The notes: generated by a model from the sequence alone, not told the origin. A DNA stretch of 64,000 nucleotides from Streptacidiphilus sp. PB12-B1b (GCF_014084125.1 NZ_CP048405.1:2666001-2730000); one strand, 5' to 3'. Shown: positions 28,619 to 37,116, counted from the first letter of the stretch. A program made the numbers and translations.

Positions 28619-28808
28619 GTCGGGACTCCCTGGCGGCGTCACGCCCGTGGCCTCTCATGGCCGGGCCCTGGAGCGGTGACTCTACCCCCGGGCGGGCGGC
28701 GGCGCGCCGAAGCCGCCGTCGTCCCGGGCGGACGTCGGCGGCGCCGGTGGTTGTGCGGTCCGTGCCCCCGAGTAGCACGGCTGCGCACGGTAGGAGGGAA
28801 GGACCGTT

Positions 28809-29222
28809 TCAGCTCTCCGCGAGGATGTGCGAGAGTTCCCGGTCCAGATCGAAGTGACGGTGCTCGGTGCCGGGGGGCACCGCGGCGTCCGTCCGCTTGA
28901 GGAAGGACTCCAGCGCGCGCGCCGGGGCTTCCAGCAGGGCCTCTCCTTCCGGAGAGCTCAGGGCGATGCAGACGACGCCTTGTCCGTGGCTGCGGGAGGG
29001 CCAGACACGGACGTCACCGGTCCCGGTCGGCCGATGCAGCCCCTCCGCGAGGAGGTCACGGGCGAACACCCAGTCGACGGTTTCGTCGGCGCCCGTGTGG
29101 AAGGTGGCGTGCACGGCATAGGGGTCGGCGGTGTCGTAGCGCAGGCCCGCGGGGACGGGCAAGGAAGACTCGCTAGACACGATGAGGCGCAGGTGCAGCT
29201 CGCAGCTGACCGTGGTGTTCAT
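28809..29222 (-). CDS. ssgB: SsgB, sporulation-specific cell-division activator
   Basis: 137 residues, exactly the length of SsgB in Streptomyces and nearly the sequence I know for it: MNTTVSCELHLRLIVSSESS at the start, RPTGTGDVRVWPSRSHGQG in the middle and RELSHILAES at the end. SsgB, placed by SsgA, recruits FtsZ to future septum sites in aerial hyphae. It is one of the best markers for Streptomycetaceae and relatives. The ATG at 29222 has an AAAGG 11 bases upstream. A sigma-B/sigma-H type promoter candidate lies 58 bases before the start codon, consistent with the reported sigma-H dependence of ssgB. Confidence 0.97.
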   Translation of the reverse strand: MNTTVSCELHLRLIVSSESSLPVPAGLRYDTADPYAVHATFHTGADETVDWVFARDLLAEGLHRPTGTGDVRVWPSRSHGQGVVCIALSSPEGEALLEAPARALESFLKRTDAAVPPGTEHRHFDLDRELSHILAES

Positions 29223-29593
29223 AAGCGCCAGGGCCTTTCGCTCAGTGTGCGCTCGGGGATCGCACGTCGGCGAACGGACCATCCCACCTGGGAGACCGCT
29301 GTAAACCCCTCTGTCCCGATTAGTACGCACCTGGTACCCCTTCCGGCGCATCAGTCCCACCGGCTGCATGCGCGCCCTGACCCTCCGCAGCCCCCAGCTG
29401 CCCTCTGCCGCAACGGTTCCGGTCCCGGCAGGCGCTCCGGGCCGGTCCGCCGAGGGCCCGGGCCGGGCCGAGGCGGGGTTCCGCCGAGACGGTTTCCGCC
29501 ACCTCCGCCGGTGCGGCCGGGCGGGCCTGAGCAGCGAGGTCAGGAGCACGGCACCGGATGCGGTAGGGTTTTCTCTGTGCCCAGGCGGCGCCC
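29223..29593. other. Gene-free 371-base interval between ssgB and the tRNA-Val(CAC) pair
   Basis: It contains the ssgB promoter region on the minus strand and the promoter of the first tRNA-Val on the plus strand (TAGGGT at 29564-29569, 24 bases before the tRNA). Between them I see no gene; short open frames here have no ribosome site and poor codon use. Confidence 0.5.
29280..29306 (-). promoter_or_regulatory. Candidate sigma-B/sigma-H type promoter of ssgB
   Basis: On the minus strand GTTTAC (29306-29301), 15-base spacer, GGGATG (29285-29280). This resembles the GTTT...GGGTAT/C pattern of the stress sigma factors. The second hexamer has ATG where TAT/C is usual. Confidence 0.45.
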
Positions 29594-29665
29594 GCGCGAT
29601 TAGCTCAGTGGGAGAGCGCTCCGTTCACACCGGAGAGGTCGCTGGTTCGAACCCAGCATTGCGCA
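29594..29665 (+). tRNA. tRNA-Val (anticodon CAC), copy 1
   Basis: 72 bases. Acceptor GCGCGAT / ATTGCGC with one G-T pair, anticodon stem CTCCG / CGGAG around the loop TTCACAC giving CAC, T loop TTCGAAC, discriminator A. No encoded CCA. Identical to the copy 208 bases downstream. Confidence 0.97.
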
Positions 29666-29672
29666 CATCGGG

Positions 29673-29708
29673 ACAAATCCCCGCAGATCCATATCTGCGG
29701 GGATTTGT
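29673..29708 (+). terminator. Rho-independent terminator between the two tRNA-Val(CAC) genes
   Basis: A perfect 16-pair stem (ACAAATCCCCGCAGAT with its complement) with a CCAT loop, followed by GCTTTTATC. It starts eight bases after the first tRNA and is far richer in A and T than the surroundings. It should end nearly all transcripts from copy 1. Confidence 0.93.
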
Positions 29709-29755
29709 GCTTTTATCTGCGGCACCTATCTGCCGCGCCCCCGATCGGAAGCCGA

Positions 29756-29786
29756 TTGTCGATCTCTGCTGCGGCAATGCTAATGT
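29756..29786 (+). promoter_or_regulatory. Candidate promoter of the second tRNA-Val(CAC)
   Basis: TAATGT (29781-29786) with TTGTCG 19 bases upstream (29756-29761), ending 16 bases before the tRNA. The spacer is long. A separate promoter is nevertheless expected, because the strong terminator lies upstream. Confidence 0.4.
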
Positions 29787-29801
29787 TCTCTCCGTTGCCC
29801 C

Positions 29802-29873
29802 GCGCGATTAGCTCAGTGGGAGAGCGCTCCGTTCACACCGGAGAGGTCGCTGGTTCGAACCCAGCATTGCGCA
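29802..29873 (+). tRNA. tRNA-Val (anticodon CAC), copy 2
   Basis: Identical to copy 1 over all 72 bases, and preceded by the same CCCGCGCGAT-like junction. Followed by its own hairpin terminator. Confidence 0.97.
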
Positions 29874-29884
29874 CCGCGGAACAC

Positions 29885-29914
29885 CGAAGGCCCCTCGCAC
29901 GCGAGGGGCCTTCG
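29885..29914 (+). terminator. Hairpin terminator after tRNA-Val copy 2
   Basis: CGAAGGCCCCTC pairs with GAGGGGCCTTCG (12 pairs) around a GCACGC loop, 12 bases after the tRNA. It also serves as an end signal for the converging exonuclease gene, 36 bases further on. Confidence 0.85.
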
Positions 29915-29949
29915 CCCGTCTCCGATGCCTCTGCGGAACCGGCGGCCCG

Positions 29950-30675
29950 TCAGGCCGCCTGGTCCAGCTGTCGGCGCAGCGGCCAGCAGGTGTCCACCAC
30001 CTCCGCCGAACCGCTGCTGCTGAACCACTTCTGCAGCCCCCGCGCCTGCGCCGCGTGCCACACCGCCTGCCGCAGGTGCAGCTCGGCCGGGGTCAGTTCG
30101 GCCAGCCGCTCCGCATGCCGTCGGCCTATCGCCCGGACCAGCTCCATCGCCGCTGTGGCGTCCGCCGCCGCGTCGTGCGCGTCCTGCAGCGCCACCCCGT
30201 AGTGCTCGCACAGGTCGGACAGCCGCCGCCGGCCCTTGCGGTAGCGGTCCAGGTGCTTGTCCAGCACCCGCGGATCCAGCACCAGCAGCGGCGCGCCGCT
30301 CACGTACTGCCCCAGCGGAGCCCCCTGGTGCCGCCTCAACTCCCGGTCCAGCAGCGTCAGATCGTAGGGGGCGTTCATCACCACCAGCGGTAGGCCCAGC
30401 CGCGCCGCCTCCGCCAGCGCCCGCGCGACCTCCTCCAGCACCAGCCGCGCCGGACGCCCGTGGCGCCGCGCCCAGTCGTCGGTCAGCCCGTTGACGGCCG
30501 TGGCCCCGGCCGGGATCGGCACGCCCGGATCGGCCACCCACTCCCGGCGCAGCACCGGCGCGCCCGCCGAAACCTGCGTCACCAGCGCCGCGGTGACGAT
30601 GCGGTCCTGCTCCACGTCCACGCCGGTGGTCTCGGTGTCGAAGGAGGCGAGCGGCCCCTCGTACCAGTGCGTCAT
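29950..30675 (-). CDS. DnaQ-like 3'-5' exonuclease
   Basis: 241 residues. The DEDD motifs are present: SFDTETTGVD (Exo I, D13 and E15), NAPYDLTLLDREL (Exo II) and AHDAAADATAAMEL (Exo III, the DEDDh form with His before Asp). The family includes the proofreading epsilon subunit, RNase T and free-standing exonucleases. No PolC or BRCT domain is fused. Its substrate (DNA or RNA) is not determined. The ATG at 30675 follows GGGGGAGG. The gene stands alone on the minus strand, divergent from the DUF4365 gene with 181 bases between. Recently seen Streptomyces homologues are simply called 3'-5' exonuclease. Confidence 0.9.
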   Translation of the reverse strand: MTHWYEGPLASFDTETTGVDVEQDRIVTAALVTQVSAGAPVLRREWVADPGVPIPAGATAVNGLTDDWARRHGRPARLVLEEVARALAEAARLGLPLVVMNAPYDLTLLDRELRRHQGAPLGQYVSGAPLLVLDPRVLDKHLDRYRKGRRRLSDLCEHYGVALQDAHDAAADATAAMELVRAIGRRHAERLAELTPAELHLRQAVWHAAQARGLQKWFSSSGSAEVVDTCWPLRRQLDQAA

Positions 30676-30856
30676 GGCGGCCTCCCCCGCGAGCGGCCAC
30701 CCCCGTGGTGGTCACACCCTGCTGATACCCGGTCACCAGCCGCGTTCAACCCTCGTGACCGCCAGGCAGTTTCGCCGGTCCCCGGAGCGGAGATGACACC
30801 AGGTGACGGCCCGTCCGGTCTGGACGGACGGTCGTCGCTGGACGGGGACGGCGGCC

Positions 30857-31438
30857 ATGGCGCTGACACAACCCGGACCGGACGCGCCACCTCCGCAGTG
30901 GGGCGGAGCCGGGCCGGGGCAATCGATGCGGGGTCAACTCGCAGTCACCTCCTGCATGGAGACGCTCCAAGTGGGATACCTGCACGCGGTCGCCGCAGCC
31001 GCGGGCTGCGCCCTCGCCTCGCCCTTCCCGGACAACGGGATCGACTGGCACGTCAGCCACGGCAGTCCCGAGCACAGCGAGGACGACGAGGCCACCATCA
31101 AGGTCCAGTTGAAGTGCACCTACCAAATCCCGCCCCATCCCGGCGGGACCGCGTTCAGCTTCACCCTCGACAACGACCACCTGCGCAAACTCGCCCACGC
31201 CCGGGTCGCCGTGCACAAGATCCTGGTGGTGATGCTGGCCCCGCGCGAGGTGGACCAGTGGCTGCTCGCCCGGCCGGACCGCCTGGAACTGCGCCACTGC
31301 TGCTACTGGGTCAACCTGGCAGGGCACCCGGTCACCGGCAAGCGCCGGACGAATGTCCGGATCCCGACCGAGCAGGTCTTCGATGACCGGGCCCTGTGCG
31401 CCATCATGGCGCGTGTGGGGGCAGGTGGACGACCATGA
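30857..31438 (+). CDS. DUF4365-domain protein with a PD-(D/E)xK-like nuclease motif
   Basis: 193 residues. After a Pro/Gly-rich start, a helix with E35 (SCMETLQVGYLHAVAAAAG) precedes G61-I-D63-W and then K82-V-Q84-L-K86. The E...GxD...QxK spacing is the core of Mrr-like restriction-endonuclease folds. DUF4365 is, as far as I recall, assigned to that fold class. The C-terminal half has VVMLAPREVDQWLL, typical of DUF4365. Function unknown; DNA or RNA cleavage is an inference from the motif. ATG at 30857 follows GGGGACGG; a GTG at 30803 is in frame. The next gene begins 28 bases later in the same direction. Confidence 0.7.
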   Translation: MALTQPGPDAPPPQWGGAGPGQSMRGQLAVTSCMETLQVGYLHAVAAAAGCALASPFPDNGIDWHVSHGSPEHSEDDEATIKVQLKCTYQIPPHPGGTAFSFTLDNDHLRKLAHARVAVHKILVVMLAPREVDQWLLARPDRLELRHCCYWVNLAGHPVTGKRRTNVRIPTEQVFDDRALCAIMARVGAGGRP

Positions 31439-31466
31439 GGGAACCGGCCTCCACGGGAGGGAAGGT

Positions 31467-32708
31467 GTGACGGAGATGCGGCGCGACACCCGACCGGAGG
31501 CCACGGCCCCCGTACCGGCACGGACGGCGCGGACCACCCGCGTCCGCCGGGCCGGGGCCGAGACGTCCGACGACCCCGCGCTGCCCGATCCGGCACGCGT
31601 CGACCCGGACGTCCTGCTGACGCTGCTGGTCCGGCACGGCTGGTGCCGCCGGGGCGGCGCCGAGGGCCGCTACAGCCGCTGGTCGCCGCCGGACGACCGG
31701 GAGCCGGACACCAGCGTGCTGGTCCCGGCCGACCGCTCCTTCGAGGACAGCGCCGACCTGCTGGACGAGGCCGTCGGCGCGCTGGCCCGCTCCGGGGTGC
31801 CCTCCGCCCGCGCCATCCTGGCGGCGCTGCTGGTCCCCGGCGACGAGATCCACTGGCGGCGGGAGACCCCCGGCGTCGGCGGGGCCGTGCCCTGGGCCGC
31901 CGAGGAGGAGTTGCGCGCCGCCGCCACCGCCATGCTCTCCGCCGCCGCCAAGGCCGGACGCACCCGCGCCGCCTACTTCGGGGCCCGGCTGGACACCTTC
32001 GCCGCCGAGTTCCTGGACCGGGTGCTGGTGGTCGCCCCCGGCACCGGCGCCGGGCGGCTCACCGCCTACACCCCCGCGCCCGAGGACCGGGCCTCGGCCA
32101 AGACCCTGGTCCGGGCGCTGGAGGCGACCCGGGACGCGGTCGACTTCCAGCGCGCCACCGGCCGCGTCGACGCCTTCGACGACGGCGTCATGCTGGGCGT
32201 CAGCCGGGAGCTGATCGCCTCCGTGGTGCAGCTGGTGCGCGGCAGCGAGGGAGCCAGGATCACCCTCGCCTGGTCGCCCGCGGTCGGCGTGCCGCAGGGC
32301 TTCGGCAACCGTCGGCTGCTGCTGGAGTTCTCGCCCGGGGACCTGCCCGCCCTGGAGGCGGCGGAGGAGCGGCTGGAGCGCATCGAGCCCGCCGTGGACG
32401 TCGAGGTCACCGGCGCGGTGGTGCGGCTCAAGCGGCAGCAGCCCGGCGGCAGCGGCGTGGTGCGGCTGCGGCTGCTGGCCGGGGCCGAGGTGGACGAGGT
32501 GCGGGTACGGCTGGACGAGGCGGACTACCGCACCGCCGTGGAGGCGCACCTGGCCGGGGTGCCGGTACGGCTGCGCGGGCGGCTGGAGCGCAAGGGCGGC
32601 TTCCGCCGGCTCAGCGAGCCCGCCGGGCTGGCCCCGGTCGAGCTGGACGACGCCGAACGCGAGCGGATGCTGAAGGCGCTGCGGGTGGCCGACACGGCCG
32701 AGGGCTGA
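31467..32708 (+). CDS. Unrecognised 413-residue protein
   Basis: The protein is soluble, with no signal or membrane helix. The N-terminal 50 residues are Arg/Thr-rich and probably disordered. Then comes a mixed alpha/beta body with LLTLLVRHGWCRRGGAEGRYSRW-like start (about 55-75; W and R positions look conserved), a central helical part (about 130-230) and a C-terminal part rich in Leu and Arg (ITLAWSPAVGVPQGFGNRR, then VRLRGRLERKGGFRRLSEP). I do not recognise a family. GTG at 31467 is chosen because GGAGG lies six bases upstream; an ATG three codons later is also possible. It lies just after the DUF4365 gene and before thrS, so co-transcription with DUF4365 is likely. Confidence 0.65.
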   Translation: MTEMRRDTRPEATAPVPARTARTTRVRRAGAETSDDPALPDPARVDPDVLLTLLVRHGWCRRGGAEGRYSRWSPPDDREPDTSVLVPADRSFEDSADLLDEAVGALARSGVPSARAILAALLVPGDEIHWRRETPGVGGAVPWAAEEELRAAATAMLSAAAKAGRTRAAYFGARLDTFAAEFLDRVLVVAPGTGAGRLTAYTPAPEDRASAKTLVRALEATRDAVDFQRATGRVDAFDDGVMLGVSRELIASVVQLVRGSEGARITLAWSPAVGVPQGFGNRRLLLEFSPGDLPALEAAEERLERIEPAVDVEVTGAVVRLKRQQPGGSGVVRLRLLAGAEVDEVRVRLDEADYRTAVEAHLAGVPVRLRGRLERKGGFRRLSEPAGLAPVELDDAERERMLKALRVADTAEG

Positions 32709-32830
32709 CCGGGGCGCGGCTGGTCCGGGGCGCGGGATATCCGTGCGCGGACGGGCCCGCGCTCTCGGTACCATCGTGATCGCAGCACACCCGCTGCCCA
32801 TGCATGCAAGCCGAGAGTCAGGAGAGTCCG

Positions 32831-34804
32831 GTGTCGGACGTCCGTGTGATCATCAGCCGCGAACCCGATCGGGAAGAGCGCGTGGTGACGACGGGCACCA
32901 CGGCAGGCGACCTCTTCCCCGGCGAGCGCGCCGTCATCGCCGCCCGCGTCGGCGGCGAACTGCGGGACCTCGCCCACGTCCTCGCCGACGGCGACGAGGT
33001 CGAGCCGGTCGCCGTCGACAGCGCCGACGGCCTGTCGATCCTGCGCCACTCCACCGCGCACGTCATGGCCCAGGCCGTGCAGGAGATCTTCCCCGAGGCC
33101 AAGCTGGGCATCGGCCCGCCGATCAAGGACGGCTTCTACTACGACTTCGACGTCGAGAAGCCGTTCACCCCCGAGGACATCAAGGCCATCGAGAAGAAGA
33201 TGACCGAGATCGTCAAGCGCGGCCAGCGGTTCTCCCGCCGGGTGGTCACCGACGAGGCGGCCCGCGAGGAGCTGGCCGCCGAGCCCTACAAGCTGGAGCT
33301 GATCGGCCTCAAGGGCAGCGCCTCCACCGAGGACGGCGCGGACGTCGAGGTCGGCGCCGGCGAGCTGACCATCTACGACAACCTGGACCCCAAGAGCGGC
33401 GAGCTGTGCTGGCGCGACCTGTGCCGCGGCCCGCACCTGCCCAGTACCCGCATCCCGGCGTTCAAGCTGATGCGCAGCGCGGCCGCCTACTGGCGCGGCA
33501 GCGAGAAGAACCCGATGCTGCAGCGCATCTACGGCACCGCCTGGGCCACCAAGGACGACCTCAAGGCGCACCTGGACTTCCTGGAGGAGGCCGCCAAGCG
33601 CGACCACCGCAAGCTCGGCGCCGAGCTCGACCTGTTCTCCATCCCCGAGCAGATCGGCTCCGGCCTGGCCGTCTTCCACCCGCGCGGCGGCGTCATGCGC
33701 CGGGCCATGGAGGACTACTCGCGCACCCGGCACGAGCAGGCGGACTACGAGTTCGTCTACACCCCGCACGCCACCAAGGGCACCCTCTTCGAGACCTCGG
33801 GCCACCTGGACTGGTACGCCGACGGCATGTACCCGCCCATGCAGCTCGACGAGGGCGTGGACTACTACCTCAAGCCCATGAACTGCCCTATGCACAACCT
33901 GATCTTCGACGCGCGCGGCCGCTCCTACCGCGAGCTGCCGCTGCGGCTGTTCGAGTTCGGCACGGTCTACCGCTACGAGAAGTCCGGCGTGGTGCACGGC
34001 CTCACCCGCGCCCGCGGCTTCACCCAGGACGACGCGCACATCTACTGCACCCGCGAGCAGATGGCCGACGAGCTGGACTCGCTGCTGACCTTCGTGCTGG
34101 ACCTGCTGCGCGACTACGGCCTCACCGACTTCTACCTGGAGCTCTCCACCAAGGACCCGGAGAAGTTCGTCGGCACCGACGACGCCTGGGAGGAGGCCAC
34201 CGAGGTGCTGCGCCAGGCCGCCGAGAAGCAGGGCCTGCCGCTCACCCCCGACCCGGGCGGCGCGGCCTTCTACGGCCCGAAGATCTCCGTCCAGGCCCGG
34301 GACGCCATCGGCCGCACCTGGCAGATGTCCACCATCCAGCTGGACTTCAACCTGCCCGAGCGCTTCGACCTGGAGTACACCGCGGCGGACGGCTCGCGCC
34401 AGCGCCCGGTGATGATCCACCGCGCGCTGTTCGGCTCGATCGAGCGCTTCTTCGCGGTGCTGCTGGAGCACTACGCCGGCGCCATGCCGCCGTGGCTCGC
34501 CCCGGTCCAGGCGGTCGGCATCCCGATCGGCGACGCCCACGTCGACTACCTGCGGGAGTTCGCGGCCGAGGCCAGGGCCAAGGGCCTGCGGGTGGAGGTG
34601 GACTCCTCCAACGACCGGATGCAGAAGAAGATCCGCAACCACCAGAAGCTGAAGACCCCGTTCATGGTCATCGTCGGCGACGACGACATGGCCGCCGGGA
34701 CGGTCTCCTTCCGCTACCGCAACGGCGAGCAGAAGAACGGCATCCCCCGTGACCAGGCCCTCGCCGAGATCGCCGACGCGGTCGAGCGGCGCGTCCAGGT
34801 CTGA
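32831..34804 (+). CDS. thrS: Threonyl-tRNA synthetase
   Basis: 657 residues, full length. TGS domain (about 1-70), then the editing domain with the H-x3-H zinc-like motif [10 protein letters not shown] near 75. The class II catalytic core has [10 protein letters not shown] (zinc cysteine), [13 protein letters not shown] (motif 2), [17 protein letters not shown] (motif 3), and a C-terminal anticodon-binding domain. It charges tRNA-Thr and edits mischarged Ser. GTG at 32831 follows AGGAG. The upstream sequence contains CTCGGTACCAT, also found before relA, with TACCAT as a possible -10. A hairpin terminator follows the stop. Confidence 0.97.
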   Translation: MSDVRVIISREPDREERVVTTGTTAGDLFPGERAVIAARVGGELRDLAHVLADGDEVEPVAVDSADGLSILRHSTAHVMAQAVQEIFPEAKLGIGPPIKDGFYYDFDVEKPFTPEDIKAIEKKMTEIVKRGQRFSRRVVTDEAAREELAAEPYKLELIGLKGSASTEDGADVEVGAGELTIYDNLDPKSGELCWRDLCRGPHLPSTRIPAFKLMRSAAAYWRGSEKNPMLQRIYGTAWATKDDLKAHLDFLEEAAKRDHRKLGAELDLFSIPEQIGSGLAVFHPRGGVMRRAMEDYSRTRHEQADYEFVYTPHATKGTLFETSGHLDWYADGMYPPMQLDEGVDYYLKPMNCPMHNLIFDARGRSYRELPLRLFEFGTVYRYEKSGVVHGLTRARGFTQDDAHIYCTREQMADELDSLLTFVLDLLRDYGLTDFYLELSTKDPEKFVGTDDAWEEATEVLRQAAEKQGLPLTPDPGGAAFYGPKISVQARDAIGRTWQMSTIQLDFNLPERFDLEYTAADGSRQRPVMIHRALFGSIERFFAVLLEHYAGAMPPWLAPVQAVGIPIGDAHVDYLREFAAEARAKGLRVEVDSSNDRMQKKIRNHQKLKTPFMVIVGDDDMAAGTVSFRYRNGEQKNGIPRDQALAEIADAVERRVQV

Positions 34805-34830
34805 CCCGTTCCCGCCGCGGCGGGCATGCC

Positions 34831-34857
34831 AGGGGCGGTCCCTACCGGGCCGCCCCT
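34831..34857 (+). terminator. Hairpin terminator of thrS
   Basis: AGGGGCGG plus CCC pair with GGG plus CCGCCCCT, 11 pairs with one bulged T and a TACC loop, 26 bases after the stop. It lies immediately before the -10 element of the HIT gene. Confidence 0.7.
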
Positions 34858-34862
34858 GCGCC

Positions 34863-34868
34863 TATGCT
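34863..34868 (+). promoter_or_regulatory. -10 element (TATGCT), giving a probable leaderless message
   Basis: TATGCT ends seven bases before the ATG at 34876, so transcription would start at or within a base of the start codon. No Shine-Dalgarno sequence exists between them. The -35 region is poor, which is often tolerated in these genomes. Confidence 0.45.
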
Positions 34869-34875
34869 GATCCAC

Positions 34876-35424
34876 ATGACGACGGAGCCGGAGCAGCAGA
34901 ACGGAGTGGGCGTGCCGGACGCATTCGGACGCCTGTGGACTCCCCATCGGATGGCCTACATCAAGGGTGAGAACAAGCCCACCGGCCCGGCGGCCACCGA
35001 CGGCTGTCCGTTCTGTGCCATCCCGGCGATGTCCGACGAGGACGGCCTGATCCTGCACCGGGCCGGGCACGCCTACGCGGTGCTGAACCTCTACCCGTAC
35101 AACTCCGGCCACCTGATGGCCGTCCCGTACCGGCACGTGGCCGACTACACGGAGCTGACCCCGGAGGAGACCGCCGACGTCGCCGCGCTGACCAAGCAGG
35201 CGATGACGGCGCTGCGCACGGCCTCCGGCGCGCACGGCTTCAACATCGGGATGAACCAGGGCGTGGCCGCGGGCGCGGGCATCGCCGCGCACCTGCACCA
35301 GCACGTGGTGCCCCGCTGGGGCGGCGACACCAACTTCATGCCGGTGATCGGCGCGACCCGGGTGCTGCCGCAGCTGCTGGCCGACACCCGCAAGATGCTC
35401 GCCGACGTCTGGCCGTCGGCCTAG
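34876..35424 (+). CDS. HIT-family nucleotide-binding hydrolase
   Basis: 182 residues. CPFC near the N-terminus binds zinc, and the histidine triad HLHQHVVPRW (about 138) is the catalytic site for nucleotide phosphoramidate or dinucleoside polyphosphate hydrolysis or AMP transfer. NLYPYNSGHLMAVPYRH is the preceding strand signature. ATG at 34876 is preferred because it fits a leaderless start; an ATG 12 bases upstream is in frame. In related genomes the same gene lies next to the phosphatidylinositol synthesis genes, but no functional link is established. Confidence 0.9.
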   Translation: MTTEPEQQNGVGVPDAFGRLWTPHRMAYIKGENKPTGPAATDGCPFCAIPAMSDEDGLILHRAGHAYAVLNLYPYNSGHLMAVPYRHVADYTELTPEETADVAALTKQAMTALRTASGAHGFNIGMNQGVAAGAGIAAHLHQHVVPRWGGDTNFMPVIGATRVLPQLLADTRKMLADVWPSA

Positions 35425-35478
35425 CGCCCTCGCCCTCCGATCCTGCCGGGCGCACGGCCCGGGGTGGCGCCGCCCGCG

Positions 35479-37116
35479 TCACTCCGGGTCGATCTCGTCC
35501 ACCTTGGACGGGCGCGCGCCCTGGACCTCGGCGCCCAGCAGCATCGAGCGGTTCTTGAAGCGGTCGACGTCCACGTCGTGGTCGATCAGGACCTCCAGCG
35601 TCGCCGCGTGCACCGCCCGCAGCACCGGGGTGGCCACCCGCAGCGCGTCGTCCGCCATGAAGCGGTTGGTCCACGGGCGGTCGGCCCAGGCCGAGCGCAG
35701 ACCGAAGGGCTCGGGCAGCTTGAAGCTGCCGCCGACCCAGTTCAGCATCGACTGGTTCCAGGTGAACGGGGCGCGCACGGCGAGCCGGACCACCTCCTGG
35801 TTGGTGACGATCGGCAGGTTCTTGGTGGTCTCCTCCCAGAACTTGCCGGTCTTGGTGACGGTCACGGTCGGCGCCTTGGGCTTGCCGGTGAACGCCCCCG
35901 GCACGGGCCCCAGGGCGTGCCCGGCGACCTCCACCCGCAGGGTGTGGTGCAGTACCGTGACCGAGATCAGCAGCGTGACCACCAGGTTGCCGTCCCAGAG
36001 CACGAACTGCGCGCCCAGGTAGTGGCGCGGGCCCCGGCCGAACTGCTGGCGGTTGGCGACGTCGGCGATGGCGGAGGCGCGCATCCGCGAGCCGTCCATC
36101 TCCGGGCCGGTGGGGCGGCTGATCTCGTCGGCGCCCGCGCCGACGGCCTGCACCGTCCAGTTGTCGACCAGGATGGAGGGGATGCCGCCGGTCGCCACCG
36201 AGCTGCGGGTCATCCGGCCCAGGTGGTCCTCGATCTTGCGGACCACGTCCCAGGGGTGGAACGGACGGATCTCGTCGATGCCCGCGCGCGGGTCCAGCTG
36301 CTCGGCCATCTGCCAGGAGCCCCAGCGCTTGCCCAGGCCCAGGATCCCGTTCGGGCCCGCGTAGTGCAGGATGTTGCTCTCCTGCTCGGCGACCAGCGCG
36401 GTGAGCTGCTTGCGCAGCGCCTCGGCCTTGGTGTCCTCGGGCCCGATCGGCACCGCGCCCGGGACCATCGGGCCGACCGCGCCGCCGTCCAGCAGCGCGC
36501 CCCAGCGCTCCCGCAGCTGCCGGGCGGTGCGCAGGCAGATCCGCTGCGCCAGGAACCAGCCGACCACCGGCGCGATCATCACGATCCGCAGGTAGACGTT
36601 CCAGAAGCCGTGGGCGTACGGGTGCACGGCGAGCAGCACGGCGATGCCCAGCGCCACCGCCATCGCCAGCGCGCCGAACAGGGACTGCCGTTCGGGGTGG
36701 CTGCGGCGGCGGAACTCGAACGCGCCCAGCCAGAGCAGGGTACCGGGCAGGAAGAGCAGCCCGAAGACCAGCGAGACGCCGGTCAGCCGCTTGTCCCGCT
36801 GGTGCCGCAGCTCCTCGGCCTCCAGGCAGTGCTCGACGACGATGCGCGGGTCTATGCCGAACGAACGGACCAGCGGCTTGCGGGTGGCGCCCAGGGTGCG
36901 GGCGAGCACCGCCTGGCAGAACGCCTCGCCGAAGTTGGGGGCGAGCATGGCGAAGCGGCCCGGCTTCTGGGCGACGCCCGGGTTCAGCTGGGCCAGCGGC
37001 TCGCTGGAGCCGTCGCGGTAGGCGGCGGTGGAGAGCGCGGCGGTCACGGCGGTGTGCGTGATCCCGTCCATGCGCGGAATCTGCGCGCCCGGACTGAAGT
37101 CAAAGGCTATCGACAC
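35479..37116 (-). CDS. Large membrane protein of unknown function
   Basis: 545 residues. Three helices in the middle (about 110-133 LTGVSLVFGLLFLPGTLLWL, 146-167 GALAMAVALGIAVLLAV, 172-192 VYLRIVMIAPVVGWFLA) are followed by a long soluble part and a fourth hydrophobic stretch (about 372-392, VVTLLISVTVLHHTLRV). No signal peptide. Soluble regions contain no enzyme motif I recognise. The N-terminus MSIAFDFSPGAQIPRMDG looks conserved. GTG at 37116 follows GGGAGGA. It stands alone on the minus strand between the HIT gene and the DCC-family gene. Function unknown. Confidence 0.8.
   Translation of the reverse strand: MSIAFDFSPGAQIPRMDGITHTAVTAALSTAAYRDGSSEPLAQLNPGVAQKPGRFAMLAPNFGEAFCQAVLARTLGATRKPLVRSFGIDPRIVVEHCLEAEELRHQRDKRLTGVSLVFGLLFLPGTLLWLGAFEFRRRSHPERQSLFGALAMAVALGIAVLLAVHPYAHGFWNVYLRIVMIAPVVGWFLAQRICLRTARQLRERWGALLDGGAVGPMVPGAVPIGPEDTKAEALRKQLTALVAEQESNILHYAGPNGILGLGKRWGSWQMAEQLDPRAGIDEIRPFHPWDVVRKIEDHLGRMTRSSVATGGIPSILVDNWTVQAVGAGADEISRPTGPEMDGSRMRASAIADVANRQQFGRGPRHYLGAQFVLWDGNLVVTLLISVTVLHHTLRVEVAGHALGPVPGAFTGKPKAPTVTVTKTGKFWEETTKNLPIVTNQEVVRLAVRAPFTWNQSMLNWVGGSFKLPEPFGLRSAWADRPWTNRFMADDALRVATPVLRAVHAATLEVLIDHDVDVDRFKNRSMLLGAEVQGARPSKVDEIDPE

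Noticed and set aside
27562..29222. A sporulation gene cluster around ssgB
   Set aside because: Neighbours (DsbA-like protein, unknown membrane protein, CGNR regulator) have no known sporulation role, and ssgB is normally a single gene. No grouping is claimed.
29666..29801. Attachment-site scar of an integrative element between the two tRNA-Val(CAC) copies
   Set aside because: No integrase, excisionase or element genes lie nearby, and only 136 bases separate the tRNAs. A simple duplication explains it equally well. Kept only as a compositional remark in the findings.
32709..32830. T-box leader before thrS
   Set aside because: No T-box sequence and no terminator/antiterminator pair could be found in the 122 bases before the start. 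In actinobacteria T-boxes are mostly linked to ileS.
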